Assembly (NCBI GenBank): GCA_900544555.1
Contig: UQWD01000019.1
Location: 1-42,834 of the forward strand
Origin: an uncultured Eubacteriales bacterium
GTDB lineage: Bacteria > Bacillota > Clostridia > Christensenellales > CAG-138
Direction: 5' to 3'
DNA length: 42,834 nt
Both the position numbers and the translations under genes were made by a program. Shown here piece after piece: positions 17,850-25,846 of the stretch; position 1 is the stretch's first letter; the number at the start of each line of letters is the position of its first letter. Under the pieces are notes generated by a model. It searched no databases, was not told where the DNA came from, and worked only from the letters and a program-made list of their open reading frames with translations.

Positions 17850-20075
17850 TTAACGCCCTTTGTCCATCTCGTTCCTGCGCTTAACAAGGAACGTCGCCAC
17901 GTGCACGCCCCTGCTGCCCCGGCCAAAGCCTTCATCCGCGCCGTTCATCCGCGCCTGTTCAGGAGATACCTGCGTACCGCCGGCCACGAAAATCAGCTTG
18001 TCGCGCACGCCCATCTCCGTGGCGATGCGGTGGATGTTGGCGATGTTTTTATAATGGATGTCGTCATGGCTGATTATGGTGGAGGCCAGCATCGCGTCCG
18101 CGTTCACCTCAATAGCAGCGCTAACCAGCTTTTCGGGCGGTACGGACGTGCCGAGGTAATGAACCTCGATACCGTATTTCTCTATGCCGCCGTGCTTAAT
18201 ATCGATGATCTCGCGCAGACCTACCGAGTGCTCGTCCTCACCTACCGTCCCGCATACGACGCGCATGGGCTTGCGCTCGATCTCGGCCCGGATCTGCTCG
18301 TCGCTCATGACTTCGGGCTCCTTGGGTATTACAAGCTCGTCAATATTCACCGCAAACGGAACCTTGCCCTTGATCTCAATGCGCGTGCCCTCGGCCCCGT
18401 GCATGATCTCGCGGTTGATTACCTCCACCTCCGTTAGGTTCATGCGCCGACCGAACTCCAGCGCCGCCGCCTCGGCGACGCGCCTCTCAGCAGGGAAGAA
18501 CATGGTAAGCATCACGGTGCCGTCCGCAAGCCACTCCATCTCCGGACGGATAAGCTTGCCGCCGGGCTGGGCGAATTCCCTGACCTGCTCCATGCGCACG
18601 GAAGCGTTGTCCGTTTCATCAAGCTCATCAATATATACGATTTTTTCAGGCCGCTCCAGCGTACACCCGCCGATTAAGGAAGCGGGGTCGCTCACGGCGG
18701 CTTCGTCGTACTGCGCCGCGTTATTGTACCCGTAATGCGCGGTGACGGGGGCAAAATAATCGGTTTCGCGCTTAAACACCGTCCCCGCGCCGATACCGCC
18801 CGAAGCCTTTCGCGCGATGCCGTCGCCGTTTCGCTCGGGATAATAGCCGCTGTCCACGAAAAAGCCCTGCTCAACCGCGTTGAAGTAGCCGCCAAGCTCC
18901 AGCATCTCCTCCATAAACAAAACGGCGCGCTCCTTAAGCTCCCTCGACTTATCGCGAAGGTAGCCGTCCTTCTTCAGCTCCACCATATCCATCAGCCCGT
19001 CCATGCCGACAAGCGCCTGCTTTGCCGTATCGCACGCCTCGATGTTATATATGTGCCATGGCACGTTGCGCCCCTCGTCCGGCGTGATGGTGGACTGAAT
19101 ATCCGCGCTGGTCAGCTTGGAGATGAGCATGTTGAGCACATGCGTCACGGTCGCTTCCCTCGTGGACGCCTCGATGTATTTCGTATTCATCTGCGCGCGC
19201 ATGCGGTATTCCTGAAACAGCTCGCGAAGCGCTACGGCATAGGGTAAATCCATAAACACGCACGGCGCGGGCGTAGCTGTTGGCGGCACCGTGGACAGGC
19301 AGATATTCTCCTTGGGTACGCCCACCTTGGCCGAGAATATGGCGTTGATGGCATGCTGCACCATCAGCTCCGGCATCACCTTCCAGGCTTCGCGCGCGGT
19401 GGCGTTGGCGTTGTGCGCGCCGTCTATCTGCGCCATGCCCGCCCACGCGATAAGCTTTTTCGACTCGCACGCGTCCACAAACGAGCGCACCATATTGATG
19501 TTGCGGTAAATCACGTTATACTGCGGATCCTGATGCACGCCGTTAACGCCCTCCTCGGCGAACATCACCGCGATATCCGGGCCTGCCACGCCCGATACGT
19601 AGGAGTGGTAGTTGATGGGCCTTCCAACCTCGTCTTCAATCATATCAAGCGCTTTCCTCTGCGCGCGCACCTGTTTGCGCGTGATGGGCACGCCGCCCAT
19701 CCCCTGGGGCGTGCCCTCTATAAGCCCGTCGAAGTGGGACTGCCCCGCCGTGCGGATAACCATGATATGATCCGCGCCATGGTGCGCCGCCATACGCATA
19801 CGCCGTATATCGTCCTCAAATCGGCCGGAAGCGATTTCCGTCGTTATCACCGGGCCAGGCTGCGGATCGATGTTTCCAAAGTAATGCGCTGGCGGCAGCG
19901 GTACGCTTTTTTCCAGCGGCTCGGAACAGTCGCGGTAGGCGAAGGGCCCCATCTTGAGAGCCGGCGTTTTCTTGCGCCAAGTCCAGCCCCTGCGGCGGGG
20001 GCGATAGGACTCAAGATCCTTTAATATCTCGGAAACATCTATATTCTCATTCGGTTTAAGTCTGTACTCGCTCAT
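17850..20075 (-). CDS. oraE: D-ornithine 4,5-aminomutase, large subunit OraE, 741 aa
   Basis: Adenosylcobalamin- and PLP-dependent mutase moving the terminal amino group of D-ornithine to C4, giving (2R,4S)-2,4-diaminopentanoate. A TIM-barrel region fills roughly residues 100-500 and the C-terminal Rossmann-like B12 domain roughly 590-741. In the B12 motif DxHxxG (EDEHSVG) the cobalt-ligating His is H616. The PLP lysine is expected 11 residues later, and K627 is there; the published C. sticklandii enzyme uses H618 and K629. The C-terminus shows the B12-domain strand FVAGGTQV. Its ATG overlaps the oraS stop by 4 bases (ATGA), consistent with a tight OraS-OraE complex. Confidence 0.97.
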   Translation of the reverse strand: MSEYRLKPNENIDVSEILKDLESYRPRRRGWTWRKKTPALKMGPFAYRDCSEPLEKSVPLPPAHYFGNIDPQPGPVITTEIASGRFEDDIRRMRMAAHHGADHIMVIRTAGQSHFDGLIEGTPQGMGGVPITRKQVRAQRKALDMIEDEVGRPINYHSYVSGVAGPDIAVMFAEEGVNGVHQDPQYNVIYRNINMVRSFVDACESKKLIAWAGMAQIDGAHNANATAREAWKVMPELMVQHAINAIFSAKVGVPKENICLSTVPPTATPAPCVFMDLPYAVALRELFQEYRMRAQMNTKYIEASTREATVTHVLNMLISKLTSADIQSTITPDEGRNVPWHIYNIEACDTAKQALVGMDGLMDMVELKKDGYLRDKSRELKERAVLFMEEMLELGGYFNAVEQGFFVDSGYYPERNGDGIARKASGGIGAGTVFKRETDYFAPVTAHYGYNNAAQYDEAAVSDPASLIGGCTLERPEKIVYIDELDETDNASVRMEQVREFAQPGGKLIRPEMEWLADGTVMLTMFFPAERRVAEAAALEFGRRMNLTEVEVINREIMHGAEGTRIEIKGKVPFAVNIDELVIPKEPEVMSDEQIRAEIERKPMRVVCGTVGEDEHSVGLREIIDIKHGGIEKYGIEVHYLGTSVPPEKLVSAAIEVNADAMLASTIISHDDIHYKNIANIHRIATEMGVRDKLIFVAGGTQVSPEQARMNGADEGFGRGSRGVHVATFLVKRRNEMDKGR

Positions 20076-20440
20076 GCCTTCTTACCTCCCAAAAAAGGTT
20101 TCGCGGCCTCGTCCCAAAGCCTGCCCTCCGCAAGCGCCAGACCCGCGCCCCGCACGTCCATGCCGCCGTCCCGGGCGAGGCGGTAAACCACATGGCCCGC
20201 GCCATGCCCCATCAGCCCGCGCTCCATGCAGCCATCCACAATCGCCTTCGCCTCCAAAGAGGAAAAGCCCATGCGAAGCAGCACGGAACGCTCGATGGCG
20301 GGCGTGGTGTTTTCATACCCCATTTTGAGCATGGGTTCCGTAAGCTGTTCGGCCAGCGACCAGAAGCGCTGCTCAAGCTCCTTATCGGAAAGCTGCCTTA
20401 GCGGCCCCCGGCGCTGTTCGTAATCATCGTTGCGTTTCAT
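20072..20440 (-). CDS. oraS: D-ornithine 4,5-aminomutase, small subunit OraS, 122 aa
   Basis: Small partner of OraE, stabilising the mutase heterodimer. Recognised from size, the sequence LEQRFWSLAEQLTEPMLKMGYENTTPAIERSVLLRMGFSS read in short blocks (RFWSLAEQL, PSIERSVLLRMGFSS-like), and the fixed oraS-oraE order. Its ATG has a perfect AAGGAGG 5-6 bases upstream, and it lies 39 bases after ortB. A near-C-terminal stretch GHGAGHVVYRLA is well conserved in the family as I recall it. Confidence 0.93.
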   Translation of the reverse strand: MKRNDDYEQRRGPLRQLSDKELEQRFWSLAEQLTEPMLKMGYENTTPAIERSVLLRMGFSSLEAKAIVDGCMERGLMGHGAGHVVYRLARDGGMDVRGAGLALAEGRLWDEAAKPFLGGKKA

Positions 20441-20479
20441 GATGCCTCCTTATAATTTTAGCTTTTTAGAAACAGCGGG

Positions 20480-21895
20480 TCAGGCCGTGATTTCGTGGAC
20501 GCATTCAAGTGCAAACGCCCTGCTCGCTTTGGTTTCCCCGGCTAGAAAATCGATGTCCGCGTCCGTCGGGCGCTTGCCCTCCGGCAGGGAGTTTACCGCG
20601 TTGCGTATAAACGAACGCCTCAGCCTTTCCATATCGACGGGCCGCGCGCTGATAAGCGAGGGATGCGCGGGAAGTATAATATCCTTGCCAGGCGTTTCCT
20701 CCGAAGGGTCGCCGAAGCGAATTTCTATCCCGTTCTTTCGCGCAAACGACAACTGGGCGTTTACATGCTTGCCCGCGCCCGTATACTCCGTTTCCTGTAC
20801 GATGATGATTTCATCCTCGCCCATACGCTGCGCCAGGCTGAACGCCGCGGCCAGAGACGTGTTGCCCGCCGGGCCCTTTTCAAGCCCCTCCAGCGATGCG
20901 AGCGCTTCGGTCATATAGAACACCTCCCCCTGATTGACGGTATAATATTCATCCATATATCTAAGCGGGCGCGCCGCGCTGCGCGGCACGTCGGATCGAT
21001 CCGGCCATGTCGAAAAGGGTATACCAAAGCCCGTATGCCCTGTGGTGAAGGATTTAAGGTTAAACTGCGCGTCCGAGGCCATATGCAGCCCCTTTAGGTT
21101 TACGCTCGCGCCGATTACCTTCGCGCCGCAGCCCGCCTTAAGCAGCCCTCTCGCCGTGCCGGTCAGGTTTCCGCCGCCCGCGTTGGTGCATACCACCGCA
21201 TCCGGCTCCCTTCCCGTCTGCTCCCGGCACTGGCGCGCTATCTCAAACCCCAGCGTTTCCACGCCCGCGACGCCGAACGGCGTATACAGAGAGGCGTTGA
21301 AGTAACCCGTTTCCTCCAGCATCTTTAGGCATACATAGAACAGCTCCGGCCCGACCGTGAGCTGCACGACCTCCGCGCCCAGCGCCTCGCACTTTCGTGC
21401 CTTCTCAATGATCTCGGGCTGACCGACGCCCCTTGAATCGTAGCACTCCTGCACGACGATGCATTTTAGCCCCGCCATCGCAGCCGTTGAAGCGACCGCC
21501 GCGCCGTAATTGCCGCTGGTCGCGGAGATAACGCCTTTATAGCCCATCCGCTTCGCGTGGTGGATGGACGTGGCCGCCCGGCGCACCTTAAAGCTGCCCG
21601 ACGGATTTGAGGCCTCATCCTTGATAAAGATGCGGGCGCCCTTCCCCGGCCCGGCCAGCTTGCGCGCGAGCGCCGTTATGTTCTTAAGCTCCATTAGCGG
21701 CGTGTTTCCAATACAAAACGCGCGCTGTATGTCGATGATATCCTCAATCCCATAGCCCGTGCCGGCCATCATGCCTTCGTAGTCAAAAGCGATGGAGCCG
21801 CTCTCATACAGCCCGTAATCCATGCCGACGGCGGACTTCATAATTTCATTCCTGCGCGCCATCACCGCGCCGTAGCTCATATCACGTTCCATCAC
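20480..21895 (-). CDS. ortB: 2-amino-4-oxopentanoate thiolase, PLP subunit OrtB, 471 aa
   Basis: With OrtA it cleaves 2-amino-4-oxopentanoate with CoA to acetyl-CoA and alanine (D-alanine from the D-ornithine route). It is a fold type II PLP protein resembling threonine synthase. The PLP lysine is K103 in NPSGSFKVRRAA, followed by SGNYGAA (the phosphate/substrate Ser-Gly-Asn loop) and the glycine-rich CTNAGGGNLTGTA that holds the PLP phosphate. The start overlaps the ortA stop by 4 bases. Length and operon position agree with characterised ornithine-degrading clusters. Confidence 0.95.
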   Translation of the reverse strand: MMERDMSYGAVMARRNEIMKSAVGMDYGLYESGSIAFDYEGMMAGTGYGIEDIIDIQRAFCIGNTPLMELKNITALARKLAGPGKGARIFIKDEASNPSGSFKVRRAATSIHHAKRMGYKGVISATSGNYGAAVASTAAMAGLKCIVVQECYDSRGVGQPEIIEKARKCEALGAEVVQLTVGPELFYVCLKMLEETGYFNASLYTPFGVAGVETLGFEIARQCREQTGREPDAVVCTNAGGGNLTGTARGLLKAGCGAKVIGASVNLKGLHMASDAQFNLKSFTTGHTGFGIPFSTWPDRSDVPRSAARPLRYMDEYYTVNQGEVFYMTEALASLEGLEKGPAGNTSLAAAFSLAQRMGEDEIIIVQETEYTGAGKHVNAQLSFARKNGIEIRFGDPSEETPGKDIILPAHPSLISARPVDMERLRRSFIRNAVNSLPEGKRPTDADIDFLAGETKASRAFALECVHEITA

Positions 21896-22191
21896 GCTTC
21901 GCCTCCGAACAGTATTTCCCGGAGCGTATCGCCGATTTCGAGCAATTCCGGTACGAAATCGCCAAAATCATGATGATAGGCCGGGTTAACCTCAACCAGC
22001 GCGCCGCGCTCGCGGCGGCCGGTGCGGGTAATCACCTCGGCTTGTTCGCCCATATGGGCGTCAGAAGTAAGATAGCCCTTCACCCACATCTCCAGCGGTA
22101 CGCTATGCGTATCCTCAGGAACCTGATTAGCGCGCGCCTCCGGCTCCAGAACCGTTCTGTGTATGCGGGCGTATTCGCCTCGTTTCGCCAT
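21892..22191 (-). CDS. ortA: 2-amino-4-oxopentanoate thiolase, small subunit OrtA, 99 aa
   Basis: Small subunit of the OrtAB thiolase. Recognised from its size, from segments such as WVKGYL and GRRERGALVEVNPAYHHDFG, and from its fixed place between ord and ortB. The start lies 2 bases after the ord stop and the end overlaps ortB by 4 bases, so all three are translationally linked. No catalytic residue can be assigned by eye. Confidence 0.93.
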   Translation of the reverse strand: MAKRGEYARIHRTVLEPEARANQVPEDTHSVPLEMWVKGYLTSDAHMGEQAEVITRTGRRERGALVEVNPAYHHDFGDFVPELLEIGDTLREILFGGEA

Positions 22192-22193
22192 GA

Positions 22194-23246
22194 CTACGCC
22201 TTCCTTCCAGCCTTAATATAGTCCCTGAAGTCGCCCATTATCGCCCTCGGTACGGGCAGATCCAGCATTGTGACCAGCCCCGGATCCGCGTTGATGACGT
22301 GGGGTATCATATTAACCACCATGGCGATGGTCCCAATCCCCCCGTCCACCTCGGGTTGAATTGCCATATTCACATCCGGGCTGCCTTTTAATACGATATA
22401 ATCACCCGTGTGCGTACCTTCCATCTCCGGCTCTATCTGCTGCGGATGCACCATCTCGATCTTCATCTCGCCGCCGACATATCCCTGCCCGGTCATATTT
22501 ACGCCGGCCACGTCGCCCGCCGCGGCAAAACCGTAGGGGGATCTGCGGTCAACGCTGGTAATGATGGGCTTAATCTGCTGTTCAAATTTATCCACCTTCC
22601 AGCCAAGAGCCTCGCCTATCATGCCGATGGACTCCGCAAAGCCCACATGCCCGGCCAGCGTGCCGTCTTCAACGCCCTTGTTGAACGCTTCGGCGGTCAG
22701 CCCGACGCCCTGCTCCTCCATCACAGCCGGCCCGAACGGGGAGAGGCTGTTGACGCGCCTGCAGAGCACATGCTCCACATCCGTCATGCATCCGGAAAGG
22801 CATACCGCTAAAAGATCCATCATCAGGCCCGGGTTGATGCCCGTACCCAGCACGGTAACGCCGTGCTCGCGGGCAATCCTGTCCATCTCCTCAGCCAGCT
22901 CCGGCTCCTGCGCTTTGGGGTAGCTCATCTCCTCGGCGGTGCACACCACATTCACACCCTGCTTTAGAACATACGCAATTTTGGGAAACGCCTTTTTTGT
23001 AAACGAGTCGGTTGCGATAACGCATATATCGCAGCTGCCGCCCTTCACCACATCCTCAATATCAGGCTTGATGGTCACATCCGGCCTGTGCTCCATGCCC
23101 AGCACCTCGAACATGCCGCGCCCCACGCGCTCCGGATGGATGTCGCACACGCCCGTTATCTGTACGCCTTTTTTGCGCAGCAGCACCCTGGCGACGCCGG
23201 AGCCCATCGCCCCAAACCCCCAAATCGCAACCCTGACGTTATCCAT
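22194..23246 (-). CDS. ord: 2,4-diaminopentanoate dehydrogenase, 350 aa
   Basis: NAD(P)-dependent enzyme that oxidatively deaminates (2R,4S)-2,4-diaminopentanoate to 2-amino-4-oxopentanoate, releasing ammonia. The N-terminal Rossmann motif is GFGAMG at residues 10-15. The overall pattern resembles dihydrodipicolinate reductase and homoserine dehydrogenase, and TGINPGLMMDLL is a segment I associate with Ord. It is the first gene of the ornithine operon, with AGGAGG before its ATG and an extended -10 promoter about 60 bases upstream. Confidence 0.95.
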   Translation of the reverse strand: MDNVRVAIWGFGAMGSGVARVLLRKKGVQITGVCDIHPERVGRGMFEVLGMEHRPDVTIKPDIEDVVKGGSCDICVIATDSFTKKAFPKIAYVLKQGVNVVCTAEEMSYPKAQEPELAEEMDRIAREHGVTVLGTGINPGLMMDLLAVCLSGCMTDVEHVLCRRVNSLSPFGPAVMEEQGVGLTAEAFNKGVEDGTLAGHVGFAESIGMIGEALGWKVDKFEQQIKPIITSVDRRSPYGFAAAGDVAGVNMTGQGYVGGEMKIEMVHPQQIEPEMEGTHTGDYIVLKGSPDVNMAIQPEVDGGIGTIAMVVNMIPHVINADPGLVTMLDLPVPRAIMGDFRDYIKAGRKA

Positions 23247-23306
23247 CTTATACCTCCTGAATCAAATAATGCAAAATGCCCTATGTTATCTTATTTTTCT
23301 AATTTT

Positions 23307-23315
23307 ATTATATCA
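23307..23315 (-). promoter_or_regulatory. Extended -10 promoter of the ornithine operon
   Basis: On the minus strand TGATATAAT is a perfect extended -10, with AT-rich sequence upstream and only a weak -35 (TTTCTT at 17 bases). The predicted start site leaves a leader of about 55 bases before ord. The rest of the 23247-23510 gap holds no gene and no convincing terminator for the helicase gene, so readthrough from the hut block remains possible. Confidence 0.55.
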
Positions 23316-23510
23316 TTCAATATGCATAAAAGAAAGTATATTAACAACCCGTATGCATTTTATACCCAAGTAATAATTTGGTTATGCTGCATAATGGAGC
23401 CCGCAAATTCCCCCCCTGTTGGCAAAACCGTTTTTATGTCATGATAGCCACCCTGTCTTGCAAAACCCGCCTGCGCAAGAAAACCGCTTATCGCTTATGA
23501 CGCGCGCGAT

Positions 23511-25844
23511 TTATTCCCGTTCCCAAAACCTGCTCAGCTCGTTCGGAAGCGTTTCCGGCGTAACTGAAGCGCAATGACTCCAATGGGGCGGGAAAAGGCG
23601 GCGGTACACGGGTGAGTTGAACCTGTCGTCAATAAGAAGCACCGCCCCCTTGTCCCCCTCCCCGCGTATGACGCGCCCGGCAGCCTGCATCACCTTGTTA
23701 AAGCCGGGATACCTGTACGCGTACGCAAACCCGTCCATACCTTTGGATTGATAATAATCCCTCAGCATATCCGCGTCCGGCCCCACGCGCGGCAGGCCCA
23801 CGCCGACGATAACGGCCCCTATAAGCCTATTGCCGGGCAGATCCACGCCCTCGGCGAACACGCCGCCCAGCACGCAGAACCCCGTAACCGGATTTTTCAT
23901 ATCGTTAAAGCGCGCCAAAAACTCGCAGCGCTCCGGCTCCGGCGCGCCCGCCCGCTGAATTATCGCCGCCACGCCCGGATGTTCCGCGGCAAACCGCTCA
24001 TATACCCGGCCCATGTATTCATAATTCGGGAAATAAACCATATAGTTGCCGGGGCGCGCGCTGACGAACGCGTAAATCATATCCGAGACGCCGCCGATGT
24101 TCGCCTCGCGGTGCGCATACCTGGTGCTGAAGCTCCCGGACGCGAAAAGACCGAAACGACCCGGATCATAGGGGCTTGGCAGCATCAAAGCGCCGGCGTC
24201 CTCCCCCAAGCCAAGTACGGTCTTATAATAATCAAGCGGGGAAAGCGTGGCGGAAAAAAGCGCCGCCGCCCGTCCCTTGCTTAGGCATTCGTCAATCTTG
24301 GGTGCGGGGTCCATACAGCACAGCTTAACGGATACGTCCCGGCCGCGGATAAGGAGCATCGTAGAATAGGTATCGTCAAACATGTCGTAGACGCGCTGGA
24401 AAAAACGCGCGTCGAAATACAGCGAAAGCAGCTCCTTTTCATGCGCGCCCCCCTTATCGCTCTCAAGGTACGCCTCTGCCGCCTCCAAAAACAGGCTCAG
24501 CGCCGCCATCAGCCCCTCCGGCCTTTCATGAATTACCAAAGCATCCGTTTCCGCCTCCTCGAGGGCGTGCCGCACGGATATGAACGCGCTGTTCACCCTC
24601 GTGAGCGCGGAGCGCAGGCGCTTGGTTTTGTTATCCTTCAGCAGGCCGTTTTTAAAGGAGAGAAACGCGCCCTTTAAAAGCCGCGCGGAATACATTTCCC
24701 TCGCACGGTCGGCAAGGTTATGCGCCTCATCCACCAAAAACAGGTAATCGCCGGTCTTTCCCTCAAAAAACCGCTGGAGCCGGGCATTAGGGTCAAACAG
24801 ATAGTTATAGTCGCCGATTATCGCGTCGGACCAAACGGCGATATCCAGCGAGAGTTCGTGCGGGCAAAGCATATATTTCTCCGCCAGCTCAGCCGCGCGC
24901 TCACGGGTTATCGCTCGCTCTTGATTGAGGATTTGAAAAAGCGCGCCGTTCACCCGGTCAAAATAATCCCGGGCGTAGGCGCACCTTTCAGGTATGCACG
25001 CGCGCTCCTCAAGCGGACACGCTTTATCCTTGGATGTAAGCGTGATGGAGCGCAGGTTCGCGTTAAGCATGCCGACCGCGTCCTGAGCGGCGCTTGCGGC
25101 CACGTTTTTTGCCGTAAGGTAAAAAAGCTTATCCCCGAACCCCTCGCCCATAGCCTTGAAGCAGGGGAATACGCAGGAGAGCGTTTTGCCCACGCCCGTG
25201 GGCGCGGAGGCAATCAGCCGCGCGCCGACGCGCGCGGCGCGGTAAACGTTGGCCGCCAGCTTGCGCTGGCCTTCGCGGTACGCAGGGAACGGGAACTCGA
25301 GCGCCCTTAAGGACACAGCGCGCTCCTCCTTCCACGTTAGCGTCAGCCTTGCCCATGGCCCGTACCGTGTTAACAGATCCAGGAACTCTTCCTTGAGCCG
25401 CTTTGCCTCGTAACGGCGCTCAAACCTCCTCTCCTCAAGCGTGTCGATATTGCAGTACGTGAGCCTTACATACGCCTCATTCAGCCCCTGATCCTTGCAC
25501 AGCATATACGCGTAGCAAAGCCCCTGCGCCCAGTGCGCGGGATATTCGTCCCCGCGCAAGGGTTCTAGGGGCCTGTCCGTGGTTTTAATCTCCTCAATAG
25601 CCGGAATGCCGCCGACGTCTGTTACGCCGTCCGCACGCCCGTAAACCTTATAGTCAACGCCGTCAACCGTTTCCGCAGCGCTGAGGGAGAGCTCAGCACG
25701 GTAGCCCTCCCCCCTTGATTTTTGAAGCATGCGGTGAATGCGCCCGCCTTTTACGGCGCGGTCAAACCCCGAAAAACGCGCGTCAATGCTGCCGCTTCGG
25801 AGAAGGAATTCCACAAGCTGCCTGACTGGAAGCTTCAGCTCCAT
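23511..25844 (-). CDS. XPD/DinG-like iron-sulfur DNA helicase with N-terminal RecB-like nuclease motif, 777 aa
   Basis: Superfamily 2 helicase of the Rad3/DinG group. Walker A is APTGVGKT with K220; the Walker B box is DEAH in FLVDEAHNLADRA; motif VI is QAAGRVIRGEGD. Four cysteines between motifs Ia and II (ACPLEERACIPERCAYA, then MLCPHE) match the 4Fe-4S cluster of this group. The N-terminus (about 1-110) carries a PD-(D/E)xK pattern: H37 in IHRML, D72 in GRADGV, E85 and K87 in EEIKT. A nuclease coupled to helicase is therefore likely. The gene starts 2 bases after the hutI-fchA stop, with only a weak GGGG ribosome site, so it depends on the hut transcript unless a hidden promoter exists. 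A repair role is inferred. Confidence 0.9.
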   Translation of the reverse strand: MELKLPVRQLVEFLLRSGSIDARFSGFDRAVKGGRIHRMLQKSRGEGYRAELSLSAAETVDGVDYKVYGRADGVTDVGGIPAIEEIKTTDRPLEPLRGDEYPAHWAQGLCYAYMLCKDQGLNEAYVRLTYCNIDTLEERRFERRYEAKRLKEEFLDLLTRYGPWARLTLTWKEERAVSLRALEFPFPAYREGQRKLAANVYRAARVGARLIASAPTGVGKTLSCVFPCFKAMGEGFGDKLFYLTAKNVAASAAQDAVGMLNANLRSITLTSKDKACPLEERACIPERCAYARDYFDRVNGALFQILNQERAITRERAAELAEKYMLCPHELSLDIAVWSDAIIGDYNYLFDPNARLQRFFEGKTGDYLFLVDEAHNLADRAREMYSARLLKGAFLSFKNGLLKDNKTKRLRSALTRVNSAFISVRHALEEAETDALVIHERPEGLMAALSLFLEAAEAYLESDKGGAHEKELLSLYFDARFFQRVYDMFDDTYSTMLLIRGRDVSVKLCCMDPAPKIDECLSKGRAAALFSATLSPLDYYKTVLGLGEDAGALMLPSPYDPGRFGLFASGSFSTRYAHREANIGGVSDMIYAFVSARPGNYMVYFPNYEYMGRVYERFAAEHPGVAAIIQRAGAPEPERCEFLARFNDMKNPVTGFCVLGGVFAEGVDLPGNRLIGAVIVGVGLPRVGPDADMLRDYYQSKGMDGFAYAYRYPGFNKVMQAAGRVIRGEGDKGAVLLIDDRFNSPVYRRLFPPHWSHCASVTPETLPNELSRFWERE

Positions 25845-25846
25845 TT

